Shown here: positions 8,117 to 16,957 of the stretch, piece by piece
Layout: the number at the start of each line of letters is the position of its first letter
Position numbering within the stretch: the first letter of the stretch is position 1
Assembly: GCA_900551345.1 (NCBI GenBank)
Contig: URVP01000004.1
Span: forward strand, 1 to 27,913
From: an uncultured Eubacteriales bacterium
GTDB taxonomy: Bacteria; Bacillota; Clostridia; Monoglobales; UMGS1388
Direction of reading: 5' to 3'
Length of the DNA stretch: 27,913 nt
Program-made: the position numbers and the translations under genes
Notes under the pieces: model-generated
What the model was told of the DNA's origin: nothing
Seen by the model: the letters and a program-made list of their open reading frames with translations, nothing else
Database searches by the model: none

Positions 8117-9310
8117 ATGAATAAGAAAACTATCGAAGACATTCAGGTTACCGGTAAAAGAGTTCTTGTAAGATGTGACTTCAATGTTCCTCTTGACGGC
8201 AACGGAAACATCACTGACGAAACAAGAATTAACGGTGCAATGCCCACAATCAAGTATCTTGTTGACCACGGTGCAAAGGTTATCCTCTGCTCACACATGG
8301 GCAAACCCAAGGGCGAACCCAAGCCTGAGTTTTCACTTGCTCCCGTAGCAAAGGCACTCTCCCAGAAGCTGGGTAAAGAAATCGTTTTTGCGGCTGACCC
8401 CGAAGTTGTAGGCGAAAATGCAAAGAAAGCAGTTGCAGAAATGAAAGACGGCGATGTTGTACTTCTTGAAAACACAAGATACAGAGCTGAAGAAACTAAG
8501 AACATTGATACTTTCAGCAAGGAGCTTGCTTCTCTTGCAGACATCTTTGTAAACGACGCTTTCGGTACGGCTCACAGAGCACACTGCTCAACAGAGGGTG
8601 TTACAAAATATCTTGATACTGCTGTTGCAGGTTATCTTATTGAAAAGGAAATTGCATTCCTGGGCAATGCCGTAAACAATCCCGTAAGACCTTTTGTCGC
8701 AATTTTGGGCGGTTCAAAAGTTTCTTCAAAAATATCTGTTATCAACAATCTTCTTGACAAGGTTGACACTCTTATCATCGGCGGCGGTATGGCTTACACA
8801 TTCATGAAGGCTCTCGGCGAAGAAGTAGGCGACTCACTTCTTGAGGAAGATTACATCGATTACGCAAAAGAAATGATGGCAAAGGCTGAAAAGAACGGCG
8901 TTAAGCTTCTTATCCCCATTGATACTGTTGTTGCAGACGCATTCTCAAATGATGCTAACTTCAAGACTGTCGGCAGAGGCGGCATTGAAAAGGGCTGGGA
9001 AGGCGTTGACATCGGCGAAGAAACAATTAAACTTTATTCAGACGCAATCAAAGAAGCAAAGACAGTTGTATGGAACGGACCTATGGGCGTATTTGAAATG
9101 CCTAACTTTGCAAAGGGTACAAACGCTATTGCACAGGTACTTGCTGAAATCGACGCTACAACGGTTATCGGCGGCGGCGACAGTGTTGCAGCAGTTAACC
9201 AGGCAGGTCTGGGCGACAAGATGACCCATATCTCAACAGGCGGCGGTGCTTCTCTTGAATTCCTTGAAGGTAAGGAACTTCCCGGTATAGCAGCACTTAA
9301 CGATAAGTAA
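8117..9310 (+). CDS. pgk: Phosphoglycerate kinase
   Basis: Cytosolic glycolytic enzyme that moves the acyl phosphate of 1,3-bisphosphoglycerate to ADP. At 397 residues it has full family length. Signatures are RCDFNVPLDGNG near residue 20 (substrate-binding loop), the SHMGKPKGE segment near 60, ILGGSKVSSKI near 196, and the nucleotide-binding C-terminal region with GGGDSVAAVNQ and STGGGASLEFLEGKELPG. The ATG has a strong AGGAGG site. tpiA follows after 27 bases in the same operon. Codon choice is uniform, as in highly expressed genes. The gap gene that usually precedes pgk is absent; upstream is an unrelated minus-strand gene and a promoter. Confidence 0.98.
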   Translation: MNKKTIEDIQVTGKRVLVRCDFNVPLDGNGNITDETRINGAMPTIKYLVDHGAKVILCSHMGKPKGEPKPEFSLAPVAKALSQKLGKEIVFAADPEVVGENAKKAVAEMKDGDVVLLENTRYRAEETKNIDTFSKELASLADIFVNDAFGTAHRAHCSTEGVTKYLDTAVAGYLIEKEIAFLGNAVNNPVRPFVAILGGSKVSSKISVINNLLDKVDTLIIGGGMAYTFMKALGEEVGDSLLEEDYIDYAKEMMAKAEKNGVKLLIPIDTVVADAFSNDANFKTVGRGGIEKGWEGVDIGEETIKLYSDAIKEAKTVVWNGPMGVFEMPNFAKGTNAIAQVLAEIDATTVIGGGDSVAAVNQAGLGDKMTHISTGGGASLEFLEGKELPGIAALNDK

Positions 9311-9337
9311 TAAATAAACAGAAAGGACTTAATTATA

Positions 9338-10084
9338 ATGAGAAATTATGTTATAGCAGGCAACTGGAAGATGAACAAAACTCCTTCCGAGGCTGTTGCC
9401 CTTGTAAAAGAACTTATCCCCATGGTTAAAGATGCACAGAAGAAAGTAATCGTATGCCCCACATTTGTATGCCTTCCCGCAGTTCTTGAAGCTATAAAGG
9501 GCACAAACATCTGCGTAGGCGCTCAGAACATGCACTTTGAGGACAAAGGTGCATTTACAGGCGAAATTTCAGCAGACATGCTTACCGAGCTCGGCGTACA
9601 GTATGTTATCATCGGTCACAGCGAAAGAAGACAGTACTTTGCAGAAACTGACGAAACAGTTAACAAAAAGGCTGTTAAAGCTCTTTCAAAGGGTCTTATT
9701 CCCATCATCTGCGTTGGCGAAAGCCTTGAGCAGAGAGAAGCAAACATTACAAACGACATCGTTTCAAACCAGGTTAAGGCTGCTTTTGCTTCAATCAGTG
9801 CAGAGGACGCTAAAAAGGTTATTATTGCTTACGAACCCATCTGGGCCATCGGAACAGGCAAGACTGCTACAAGCGAGCAGGCAAACGAAGTTTGCTCAAT
9901 GATTCGTGATACAATTAAGGGACTTTACAGTGCTGATGTTGCTGACGAAGTTGTTATCCAGTACGGTGGCAGCATGAACGACGGCAACGCAAAAGACCTT
10001 CTTGCACAGTCAGACATCGACGGCGGTCTTATCGGCGGCGCTGCTCTTGTTGCAGAAAAATTCACAAAGATTATCGAAGCATAA
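9338..10084 (+). CDS. tpiA: Triose-phosphate isomerase
   Basis: Interconverts dihydroxyacetone phosphate and glyceraldehyde 3-phosphate in glycolysis. The 248 residues form a full TIM barrel. Active-site residues are visible: Asn9 and Lys11 in AGNWKMN, His94 in IIGHSERR, Glu166 in AYEPIWAIGTGK, and the phosphate-binding GGSM and IDGGLIGGAAL segments at the end. The ribosome site AGAAAGGA precedes ATG 9338. It follows pgk by 27 bases, and an intrinsic terminator (10099-10140) closes the two-gene operon. Confidence 0.98.
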   Translation: MRNYVIAGNWKMNKTPSEAVALVKELIPMVKDAQKKVIVCPTFVCLPAVLEAIKGTNICVGAQNMHFEDKGAFTGEISADMLTELGVQYVIIGHSERRQYFAETDETVNKKAVKALSKGLIPIICVGESLEQREANITNDIVSNQVKAAFASISAEDAKKVIIAYEPIWAIGTGKTATSEQANEVCSMIRDTIKGLYSADVADEVVIQYGGSMNDGNAKDLLAQSDIDGGLIGGAALVAEKFTKIIEA

Positions 10085-10098
10085 TCTTCCGATTACAC

Positions 10099-10140
10099 AA
10101 ACAAAGGGGCTGCCAATTAATATTGCCCCTTTGTTTTTTT
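10099..10140 (+). terminator. Intrinsic terminator after tpiA
   Basis: Perfect 12-base stem (AAACAAAGGGGC, 10099-10110, with 10125-10136) and a run of T to 10140. It lies 14 bases after the tpiA stop and before gpmI, so gpmI may depend on read-through or on its own promoter. Confidence 0.85.
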
Positions 10141-10150
10141 GAATAATATA

Positions 10151-10182
10151 GGCGAAAACGCAGGAGCATTTAGCTTTTCGCC
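10151..10182 (+). other. Hairpin just upstream of the gpmI ribosome site
   Basis: Perfect 8-base arms GGCGAAAA (10151-10158) and TTTTCGCC (10175-10182) with a 16-base loop that contains a second Shine-Dalgarno-like AGGAG. It has no U-run, so it is not a terminator. It ends three bases before the AAAGG site of gpmI and could affect mRNA stability or translation; that role is inference. Confidence 0.45.
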
Positions 10183-10200
10183 GTGAAAGGAAAGATATTT

Positions 10201-11709
10201 ATGGTAGCTTTAATCATACTTGACGGTTACGGTATAAACAATGCTGAATACGGCAACGCCATAGCACAGGCAAAAACGCCCGTTATGGATAAGCTGCTTG
10301 CAGAAAATCCCCATTCCGTTCTTGAATGCAGCGGTATGGCGGTGGGACTTCCCGACGGTCAGATGGGTAACTCGGAGGTAGGTCACACCAATATCGGTGC
10401 AGGCAGAGTAGTATATCAGGAGCTTACAAGAATTACAAAATCCATAACAGACGGTGACTTTTTTGAAAACGAAGGTTTCCTTGAAGCTGTGGAAAACTGC
10501 AAAAAGAACGATTCTGCACTTCATCTGGCAGGCCTTCTTTCGGACGGCGGCGTGCACAGCCATATAACACACCTTTTTGCACTGCTTGAACTGGCAAAAA
10601 GACAGGGTCTTAAAAAAGTTTATGTACACTGTCTTTTGGACGGCAGAGATGTACCGCCTGACAGCGGTTTAGGCTTTGTTAAGAATTTGCAGGAAGAAAT
10701 GGACAAAATCGGCGTAGGTAAAATTGCAACGGTTATGGGCAGATATTATGCCATGGACAGAGATAACCGCTGGGAAAGAGTAGAAAAGGCATACGATGCC
10801 ATGGTATACGGCAAAGGCATAGAAGCAACATGCGCAGCTACTGCCGTTGAAGAATCATACAAAAACGAAGTAACCGACGAATTTGTAGTGCCTACAGTTA
10901 TTATGGAAAACGGCGCTCCCGTTGCAAAAATCGGCAGCGGTGACAGCATTATATTCTTTAACTTCCGTCCCGACAGAGCAAGAGAAATTACAAGAACTTT
11001 TGTTGACCCCGACTTTACGGGATTTGACAGAAAGATTTTCCCTGTAAAATATATATGCATGACGCAGTACGACAAGAGCATGCCCAATGTAACAGTAGCA
11101 TTTAAACCTGCTGTTCTTACCAATACCTTTGGTGAGTATATCAGCAAAAAAGGCATTACTCAGCTCAGAATTGCCGAAACTGAAAAATATGCTCATGTAA
11201 CCTTCTTCTTTAACGGCGGCGTTGAAAAGCAGTACGAAGGAGAGGACAGAGCCCTTATCAATTCTCCAAAGGTTGCCACATACGATCTTAAGCCCGAAAT
11301 GAGTGCTTACGAAGTATGCGACGAGGTTGTTAAGAGGATAAAAAGCCGCAAATACGGCGTTATTATTCTTAACTACGCAAACTGCGATATGGTAGGTCAT
11401 ACGGGGGTTATGGAAGCTGCAATCAAGGCTGTTGAAGCCGTTGACGAATGCCTGGGCAGAACTATTGACGCAGTTAAGGAAGTGGGCGGAGTTGCCCTTG
11501 TTACAGCAGACCACGGCAACGCCGAAGTAATGCTTAATGAAAAGGGCGAAGTGGTAACGGCTCACTCAACCAATGTGGTTCCTCTTGTAATGGTAGGTAA
11601 GGAGGGTACTCTTGCCGACGGCAAGCTTTCCGACCTTGCACCCACAATGCTCGACATCATGGGTCTTGAAATTCCCGAAGAAATGACGGGTAAAAGTCTT
11701 ATAAAATAA
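10201..11709 (+). CDS. gpmI: 2,3-bisphosphoglycerate-independent phosphoglycerate mutase
   Basis: Converts 3- to 2-phosphoglycerate using a phosphoserine intermediate and two Mn ions. From ATG 10201 the protein has 502 residues, normal for the family. Asp8 in LDGYG and the catalytic Ser58 in GQMGNSEVGHTNIGAGR are present, as are LLDGRDVPPDSG, FRPDRAREITR and the metal-binding TADHGNAE near the end. I chose ATG 10201 because AAAGG lies 10 bases upstream and the N-terminus then starts MVALIILDGYG; a GTG at 10183 would start inside the upstream hairpin. It is the third glycolytic gene here but is separated from tpiA by a terminator. No enolase gene follows. Confidence 0.97.
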   Translation: MVALIILDGYGINNAEYGNAIAQAKTPVMDKLLAENPHSVLECSGMAVGLPDGQMGNSEVGHTNIGAGRVVYQELTRITKSITDGDFFENEGFLEAVENCKKNDSALHLAGLLSDGGVHSHITHLFALLELAKRQGLKKVYVHCLLDGRDVPPDSGLGFVKNLQEEMDKIGVGKIATVMGRYYAMDRDNRWERVEKAYDAMVYGKGIEATCAATAVEESYKNEVTDEFVVPTVIMENGAPVAKIGSGDSIIFFNFRPDRAREITRTFVDPDFTGFDRKIFPVKYICMTQYDKSMPNVTVAFKPAVLTNTFGEYISKKGITQLRIAETEKYAHVTFFFNGGVEKQYEGEDRALINSPKVATYDLKPEMSAYEVCDEVVKRIKSRKYGVIILNYANCDMVGHTGVMEAAIKAVEAVDECLGRTIDAVKEVGGVALVTADHGNAEVMLNEKGEVVTAHSTNVVPLVMVGKEGTLADGKLSDLAPTMLDIMGLEIPEEMTGKSLIK

Positions 11710-11754
11710 AACTTGACGGAAAAACCCTAAAATCACGAAGTAAAGAAATAAACA

Positions 11755-11803
11755 GAGCATATTCGATAAATTATAAAAATCGAATATGCTCCTATTTTTA
11801 TTT
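11755..11803 (+). terminator. Intrinsic terminator after gpmI
   Basis: Perfect 12-base stem (GAGCATATTCGA, 11755-11766, with 11780-11791), 13-base AT-rich loop, then CTATTTTTATTT. Confidence 0.8.
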
Positions 11804-11810
11804 ATCAATA

Positions 11811-11847
11811 GGATATATCATTTCAATCGAACCGCAGAATTATATCC
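11811..11847. repeat. Short imperfect inverted-repeat element in the gpmI/LRR gap
   Basis: GGATATA (11811-11817) and TATATCC (11841-11847) flank a 23-base GC-richer core (CAATCGAACCGCAG). It lies between two terminators in a 251-base gap with no gene and resembles a small interspersed palindromic element. A single copy is in the window, so repeat status is unproven. Confidence 0.25.
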
Positions 11848-11884
11848 CGAATCCGCAAAAGGTTAAGGTTACGCCAAGCAAATA

Positions 11885-11918
11885 TAAAAAACGGAGCAGT
11901 TCAAATTAAACTGCTCCG
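11885..11918 (-). terminator. Intrinsic terminator of the LRR protein gene
   Basis: Ten-base stem (CGGAGCAGTT, 11892-11901, with 11909-11918), 7-base loop; on the minus strand it is followed by TTTTTTATATTTG. It lies about 40 bases after the stop of the gene at 11961-13265. Confidence 0.8.
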
Positions 11919-11960
11919 ACTGAATTATACTATCTTTTCGAGTTGCCGTAATCTTGTTTA

Positions 11961-13265
11961 TTACTGCATCGGGGTATATTCCATAGATTTATAAAGGGGT
12001 TTAACAGCGTTTACGGAATCCCACATAAATATTTTAGATTTGGCAGCACCTGCTGCATTAAATTCAACAAAGCCTTTGCCGTCAAGATTTGTTATAACTT
12101 TTGCAGCAATCATTGCGCCGTCTTCATCATAAAGTGCAATTATAGCAGACACCTGTACATTATTATTAACATCTTTTGCTGTATATGTAACCGTTGTAAT
12201 GTTTCCTGTCTCACTCATATCAGTAATATATCCGCCGTACGGCACGATTAAAGCGGTTTCAGGCACACCTGAATTTACAGAGGCAAAGGTCTCATATGTA
12301 TATGCCGCAGAGTCTTGAGGATAATAGATCACAACATTATCACTGATTCCGCTGAAAGAAGCTTTTCCAATCTCAGGAGCATCACTGCGGCGGAAAACAA
12401 TTTCTTCCAAACCGCTGCAGCCTTGGAACGCATTACCTTGTATAGTCTTTATGGATGCAGGTATATCAATACTTTTTAAAGAAACACAGTTTGAAAATGC
12501 AAACGAACTTATTTGGGTGGTATTCGGCGAAAGGGTTATGCTCTCCAAAGAAGAGCATCCGCCGAAAGAGCTCTTTTGAATTACTTTGTAACCATCGGGC
12601 AGTTTGATATTTTTAAGAGCTATGGCGTTTTGAAAAATCTGTCTGGTACTGTCATTATTATATGATACTTTGGAACCTTCGGCAAAAGTTATGGTTTCAA
12701 GCTTTTGGTTCCCGTAAAAACAGTTTGAAGCCAGACTGGTTACATTCAAGGCAACTTCATATGAAGCGCCCTCTTTACCGGCAGGATAGCGGAAAAGAGT
12801 CTTGCCTCCGCTGCTGAAAAGCACACCATCCTCATCGCTGTAAACGGTATTTCCTTCCTCCACGGTGAATGCTTGCAGAGAAGCACAATTATTAAAAGCT
12901 GAGGTACTTACGGATGTTACGGAAGCAGGAATAAATATTTCGGTAACCGAAGCATTTGCATCAACAAGTGCGCTGTCTATTTTTGTGCATGTGTAAGTTA
13001 CACCATCATAGGTAAAGCTTGAGGGTATTACTAATTTTTTCACGCTGTCGGGACTTATGCCGTCAGTAAGAGCAAATTTGCTCACCGAAAAATTATTCTC
13101 TGTAATTGTAACGGTTAGACTGTATGTACCATTGGATAGAGTTGTGCCGTCATACACAGCCGTTTCCCATCCTTCGCCCACAGCAGTGGTTTCAGCTGAC
13201 GCAGCGATACTCAACATCATGGTTAACGCAACCGCTGCAAATAAAACTGCAATAATTTTTTTCAT
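11961..13265 (-). CDS. Secreted BspA-type leucine-rich-repeat protein (434 aa)
   Basis: Signal peptide MKKIIAVLFAAVALTMMLSI ending near AASA-ETT. Residues about 90-330 hold LRR_5 (BspA/TpLRR) repeats with the pattern AFxxCxSLxxIxIPxSVxxI: for example SSFGGCSSLESITLSPNT and AFSNCVSLKSIDIPASIKTI. Such repeats mediate adhesion or protein binding at the cell surface. The last ~90 residues carry a beta-sandwich-like module ending KIFMWDSVNAVKPLYKSMEY, a tail seen on many secreted clostridial proteins. No SLH or LPXTG anchor is visible. The gene has its own promoter (13296-13324), an AAGGGGTGA ribosome site and a terminator, so it is probably separate from the GH10 gene upstream. Confidence 0.88.
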   Translation of the reverse strand: MKKIIAVLFAAVALTMMLSIAASAETTAVGEGWETAVYDGTTLSNGTYSLTVTITENNFSVSKFALTDGISPDSVKKLVIPSSFTYDGVTYTCTKIDSALVDANASVTEIFIPASVTSVSTSAFNNCASLQAFTVEEGNTVYSDEDGVLFSSGGKTLFRYPAGKEGASYEVALNVTSLASNCFYGNQKLETITFAEGSKVSYNNDSTRQIFQNAIALKNIKLPDGYKVIQKSSFGGCSSLESITLSPNTTQISSFAFSNCVSLKSIDIPASIKTIQGNAFQGCSGLEEIVFRRSDAPEIGKASFSGISDNVVIYYPQDSAAYTYETFASVNSGVPETALIVPYGGYITDMSETGNITTVTYTAKDVNNNVQVSAIIALYDEDGAMIAAKVITNLDGKGFVEFNAAGAAKSKIFMWDSVNAVKPLYKSMEYTPMQ

Positions 13266-13295
13266 TATTAGTCACCCCTTGTTTGGATTTATTTA

Positions 13296-13324
13296 ATATT
13301 ATCATGTTAATATTCATTTGTCAA
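13296..13324 (-). promoter_or_regulatory. Promoter of the LRR protein gene
   Basis: Minus strand TTGACA (13319-13324), 17-base spacer, TAATAT (13296-13301), 31 bases before the ATG. Confidence 0.75.
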
Positions 13325-13360
13325 CAATTTACAAAATCACCGCTAAATACTATTATTTAT

Positions 13361-14680
13361 TTATAGCTTTATATCAAATATATTGTTTCTGTTTTTTGCA
13401 AGATCGATATTCTTTTTGTAAATCTGTCCGTTGTATTCAACAGTGATATCATATTTTCCATAAAAACCCTTAAAGCTTGCTGTTCCGTCACAGTCAGTTG
13501 ACAAATTTTCATTCGTACGCCATTTTTCTTCAAACAGCCGTTTGACCGTATAATATGCCGGCTTCGGGGTTAAATCGTGACGGATCAGACCGCCGTAATA
13601 ATAATTCTCACCCACCGTCATATCTCCCTGAGGTGCCCATGCAGCGTATCCGTCAACAAGGTTCCAATATATAATCTGTTCTACATTGGGATGCGAAAAC
13701 CATATTGAATAGAACCTTTCTATCAGTTCAGCCTGCACAGACTCATCCTCTTCAGAGTCCGAATATGCAGGAACGGTTACTTCGGTAATCTGAATTGGCA
13801 GATTAAACTGTGCAAATTTATCCAGTCCGTCATATAAGCAACGAGGATTATAATACTCTTTTGCACTTTCCGGTTCATGCTCCCGTTTGTTAAACATATG
13901 AAACTGCATTCCTACCGCATCGATTCGGGCTCCTTTTAAAAGAGCATTTTCTATCATCAAATAATATGCTATTGAACATTCGTTTTTTGTTATCCAAATC
14001 GGTGACCATTCGTTAATAACCAGCTGATTGGCGGGAAAATACTCCTCTGTCGTTTTAAAGCACCATGCGATATAGTCAGGGCCTTTGTAAAAGTCCGTTT
14101 GCCCTTTATTCCACATCATCTCGTTGGTTACCTCAATGGTGGGAATTTTGTCTGCATATCTTTCTGAGATTTCCTTGCAGCGTCGTATGTATTCTCTTTT
14201 TACCGTGTTGTCATCTTTGCCGGCAAGCCATTTGGGAAAGAAATGTTCATATGCAAGGGCATGCTCACGAGGCTCTATCCCATTTTGCTCACAAAACTCC
14301 ATACACAAATCAATAGCAGGACGACGATATATTTTAGGACTGTTTTTATCGTATCGCTGCGCCCCCTTTTCCGGCTCTAAATCCGACCAGTAAAAAGGGA
14401 GTGTTGCCATATTGAACGCCTGTTTAAAATATTCTTTATACTGTCGGTTTTTCTCATCGGTTTCCATTTCATCAAGCATAAACAGGTTAGCACCGTACTT
14501 AAACTGATGGGTCTTTTGCGATGCGGTAACTTTTGCACCCACTATCGGTTTACCTTCCTCATCTGTCAAATTAATCTCAGCCCAGCCTTTTCTTGCCGAC
14601 TCGATACCATTATTAATTCGGTCGTCGGTGTATTCCTTATACTTTTCAAAATGCTTAAAAACCTCTCTCCTGTTTGACAT
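13361..14680 (-). CDS. GH10 endo-beta-1,4-xylanase-like enzyme, no signal peptide
   Basis: Predicted retaining glycoside hydrolase of family 10, which cuts beta-1,4-xylan chains. The catalytic acid/base is Glu187 in IEVTNEMMWN and the nucleophile Glu300 in PIQITEVTVP; GMQFH at 257-261 and IYWNLVDG near 337 also fit GH10. Residues about 30-60 (GWAEINLTDEEGKPIVGAKV) and 385-439 look like small beta-sandwich regions around the barrel. There is no signal peptide or anchor, so it should act in the cytoplasm on imported oligosaccharides. It is the last gene of the AraC-MR/MLE-GH10 operon, 63 bases after the MR/MLE gene, with GAGGTGAT before the ATG. The divergence from classical GH10 means another substrate is possible. 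No terminator is visible after it. Confidence 0.85.
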   Translation of the reverse strand: MSNRREVFKHFEKYKEYTDDRINNGIESARKGWAEINLTDEEGKPIVGAKVTASQKTHQFKYGANLFMLDEMETDEKNRQYKEYFKQAFNMATLPFYWSDLEPEKGAQRYDKNSPKIYRRPAIDLCMEFCEQNGIEPREHALAYEHFFPKWLAGKDDNTVKREYIRRCKEISERYADKIPTIEVTNEMMWNKGQTDFYKGPDYIAWCFKTTEEYFPANQLVINEWSPIWITKNECSIAYYLMIENALLKGARIDAVGMQFHMFNKREHEPESAKEYYNPRCLYDGLDKFAQFNLPIQITEVTVPAYSDSEEDESVQAELIERFYSIWFSHPNVEQIIYWNLVDGYAAWAPQGDMTVGENYYYGGLIRHDLTPKPAYYTVKRLFEEKWRTNENLSTDCDGTASFKGFYGKYDITVEYNGQIYKKNIDLAKNRNNIFDIKL

Positions 14681-14743
14681 ACCATCACCTCATTATATAA
14701 TTATTTTTAACAAACCACACACAAGTTGTATTATAAAACTAAA

Positions 14744-16111
14744 TTAGCTCCACTCTCTGTCGTTAGCCCATTCTTTGTTCCACTCATCTGTAGGCTCCCA
14801 CTGGCCCGGGTATTTATCATGAATATGCTGAGAAATAAGTTCCTCGTTAAGCTCATCGATTCCAAGACCGGGCTTATCCGGCACACTGATAAATCCATCT
14901 TTTATAAGAGGATTATCTATACCTATGGCAAGATCGTTCCACCAGGGTATATCAACAGAATGATATTCAAGTGCAAGAACATTCTGTACGGCGGCAGCAG
15001 CATGAACGGCTGCCATACAAGCTATGGGGCTTTCCGCCATATGGATAGCCATTGCAACACCGTATTTATCGCACATATCACCCAGCTTTTTCATCTCCAT
15101 CGCACCACCGACGGTAAGAATATCAGGGTGGACAACCGATACTCCGCCGTTTTTCATAAGCGGCTCAAAGTTTTCTGCAAGATATATATCCTCACCGGTA
15201 CAAATGGGAACATTAACGGAAGATGAGATTTTTTCATAATGCTTTGTATAGTGCCATGGAGCTATATCTTCAATCCAAGCGATATTATATTTTTCAAGAC
15301 GCTTTGCAAACATGATGCAGTCATCAAGTGCCACATGGCCGAAATGGTCAATGGCAAGAGGAACTTCATACCCTATTACATCACGGACTTCTTTTACATA
15401 GTTTTCAAGATAGTCCATGCCCTTCACTGTCATATGTATGCCTGTTGCATGATGGGGTATTGTAAATACTTCATAATTCTTGCCCAGCATCATATCCATA
15501 TCAATTGAGCCTGACTGATGATTAATCGCTTTCATAGAGTATTTTTTAATATCTTCTAAAAATCCGACGGGAGCATTAAGACAGCCGGGTTCGTCGAGCA
15601 TGTGTTCAATTCCAAGATCCATTTTTAAAAATGTAAAACCTTGTTCTATTCTCTTTTTCAGTGCATGACCCATGTCTGTGCCCGTATGCTTTCCGTCAAC
15701 ATCTGTGTCACAATAGGCTCTGACTTTATCTCGGAATTTGCCGCCCAGCATCTGCCACAGGGGCACACCCCACGCTTTGCCTGCCAAATCCCACATGGCA
15801 ATCTCAAGCCCTGAAACACCGCCGCCCTGACGGGAATGTCCACCGAACTGTTTAATGCGTCGGAATATCTTATCAACATTACATGGATTTTCCCCTATTA
15901 GTCTTGATTTAAGCATAAGTGCATAAGTGGCACTTGACGCATCACGCACTTCTCCGTATCCCACAAGCCCCTGATTAGTATACACCTTTATCAGTGGGCA
16001 ATGTTTGGGTGCGCCGTTGATGTTTGCAACTCGAATATCCGTTATTTTTAATTCGGAAGGGGAAGAACAGGTATTTACATTCTGCAAAATATGCTCTTTA
16101 ATATTTTCCAC
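14744..16111 (-). CDS. Enolase-superfamily (MR/MLE) sugar-acid dehydratase or racemase
   Basis: Metal-dependent enzyme that removes the proton next to a carboxylate, usually to dehydrate a sugar acid. The 455 residues show an N-terminal capping domain (about 21-140) and a TIM barrel with Mg ligands Asp255 (IDHFG), Glu281 (WIEDI) and Glu307 (TGEDIY); Asp330 (HPDIL) and His357 (AIHMAES) fit a His-Asp dyad. The usual KxK motif appears as KMD at 163-165, so the second lysine is replaced. GTG 16111 is the start, with AAAAGGAG upstream. From memory, close relatives occur in carbohydrate loci of Planctomycetes and Bacteroidetes together with long RraA-type proteins, as here. The substrate is unknown; a uronate-derived aldarate or aldonate is likely by context. 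Confidence 0.85.
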   Translation of the reverse strand: MENIKEHILQNVNTCSSPSELKITDIRVANINGAPKHCPLIKVYTNQGLVGYGEVRDASSATYALMLKSRLIGENPCNVDKIFRRIKQFGGHSRQGGGVSGLEIAMWDLAGKAWGVPLWQMLGGKFRDKVRAYCDTDVDGKHTGTDMGHALKKRIEQGFTFLKMDLGIEHMLDEPGCLNAPVGFLEDIKKYSMKAINHQSGSIDMDMMLGKNYEVFTIPHHATGIHMTVKGMDYLENYVKEVRDVIGYEVPLAIDHFGHVALDDCIMFAKRLEKYNIAWIEDIAPWHYTKHYEKISSSVNVPICTGEDIYLAENFEPLMKNGGVSVVHPDILTVGGAMEMKKLGDMCDKYGVAMAIHMAESPIACMAAVHAAAAVQNVLALEYHSVDIPWWNDLAIGIDNPLIKDGFISVPDKPGLGIDELNEELISQHIHDKYPGQWEPTDEWNKEWANDREWS

Positions 16112-16151
16112 AAAAATACACTCCTTTTATATTTTTAACACCCGATAAATT

Positions 16152-16937
16152 TTATCGGCAATTAAGAGAAAATGAACCGTCTTTATGCTTTTTTATATAC
16201 TCTCGAGGTGAACAGCCCATTAATCTTTTAAAAACTACCCCGAAATAATTGGCGTCGGCAAATCCGCAGCTGTATGCCACCTCTCCAATGGAATAATATC
16301 CGCTTTTCAGCATAGACAAACTCTTGCCTATTCGTATACGATTAAGATATTGTCCCGGAGTGATATTATAATACTTTTTAAAAAGCCGCCTGAAATATGC
16401 CTCGCTGTAATTTGAAATTTTTACAGCATCAGAAATGGAAAATTTACAATTTGCCAAGTTTTCATTCATCTTTGCCGCTGCTGCCTCTATATTCTTATCT
16501 CTTTGCGACGCATCTTCATACTGTATATGTACATAAGATGCTATCTCATACAGCAATGACATGCATTTATAATAGTAACCTTTTTCCCTGTTTGTCCATA
16601 TATCATAAATTTGTAAAAACTTTTCTCTGATATTGTCATTCTCTTTACACTGATATATGGATATATCATCTTCCGTTTGGTTTTGTATATTAAGATGCAG
16701 CGAAATTATCTTTTCTCTTTTTGTAGATTGACAGTAAGACATACCCATGGGAATATACAAAAGAGAATCTGTAACCGGATAAAACTTTTTACCGTTAATA
16801 TCAAATTCTGCACTGCCTTCCAACCTGTAACTGAGAAAGTGGCTAACAGTTTTTTCCGTTCGAAAAGTAGCGTTTTTTCGTGTTATGCAAAACACATCCA
16901 GAATTTCCAAATCCAATCTGTTTTTGCTGAAAATCAT
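16152..16937 (-). CDS. AraC-family transcriptional regulator
   Basis: 261 residues. The N-terminal part (about 1-110) is a cupin-like sensor domain, and residues about 165-258 are a double helix-turn-helix AraC domain: FSISDAVKISNYSEAYFRRL, then SIGEVAYSCGFADANYFGVV and the closing GCSPREYIKK. Such proteins usually activate sugar genes upon binding a sugar or derivative. It is the first gene of the minus-strand operon, 40 bases before the MR/MLE gene, and is divergent from the sugar-acid operon starting near 17122, so it probably controls both sides from the 172-base gap. ATG 16937 has an AAGGCGGG site upstream. The ligand is unknown, but (methyl)glucuronate or an aldouronic acid is a fair guess. 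Confidence 0.93.
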   Translation of the reverse strand: MIFSKNRLDLEILDVFCITRKNATFRTEKTVSHFLSYRLEGSAEFDINGKKFYPVTDSLLYIPMGMSYCQSTKREKIISLHLNIQNQTEDDISIYQCKENDNIREKFLQIYDIWTNREKGYYYKCMSLLYEIASYVHIQYEDASQRDKNIEAAAAKMNENLANCKFSISDAVKISNYSEAYFRRLFKKYYNITPGQYLNRIRIGKSLSMLKSGYYSIGEVAYSCGFADANYFGVVFKRLMGCSPREYIKKHKDGSFSLNCR

Positions 16938-16957
16938 ATGAATCCCGCCTTTTTTTG

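Noticed and set aside
7898..8269. 123-codon minus-strand frame at the pgk start
   Set aside because: Covers the pgk promoter and 5' end in antisense; composition is not protein-like.
10151..10182. Hairpin before gpmI as a terminator or riboswitch
   Set aside because: No U-run follows it and it is too small for any riboswitch class I know.
10855..11565. 236-codon minus-strand frame
   Set aside because: Antisense shadow of gpmI, caused by its regular codon use; Cys/Phe-rich with no family match.
11566..11808. 80-codon minus-strand frame after gpmI
   Set aside because: Runs through the gpmI terminator and the end of gpmI in antisense; no ribosome site.
14726..15226. 166-codon plus-strand frame
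   Set aside because: Lies antisense inside the MR/MLE gene, with no ribosome site and no recognisable motif.
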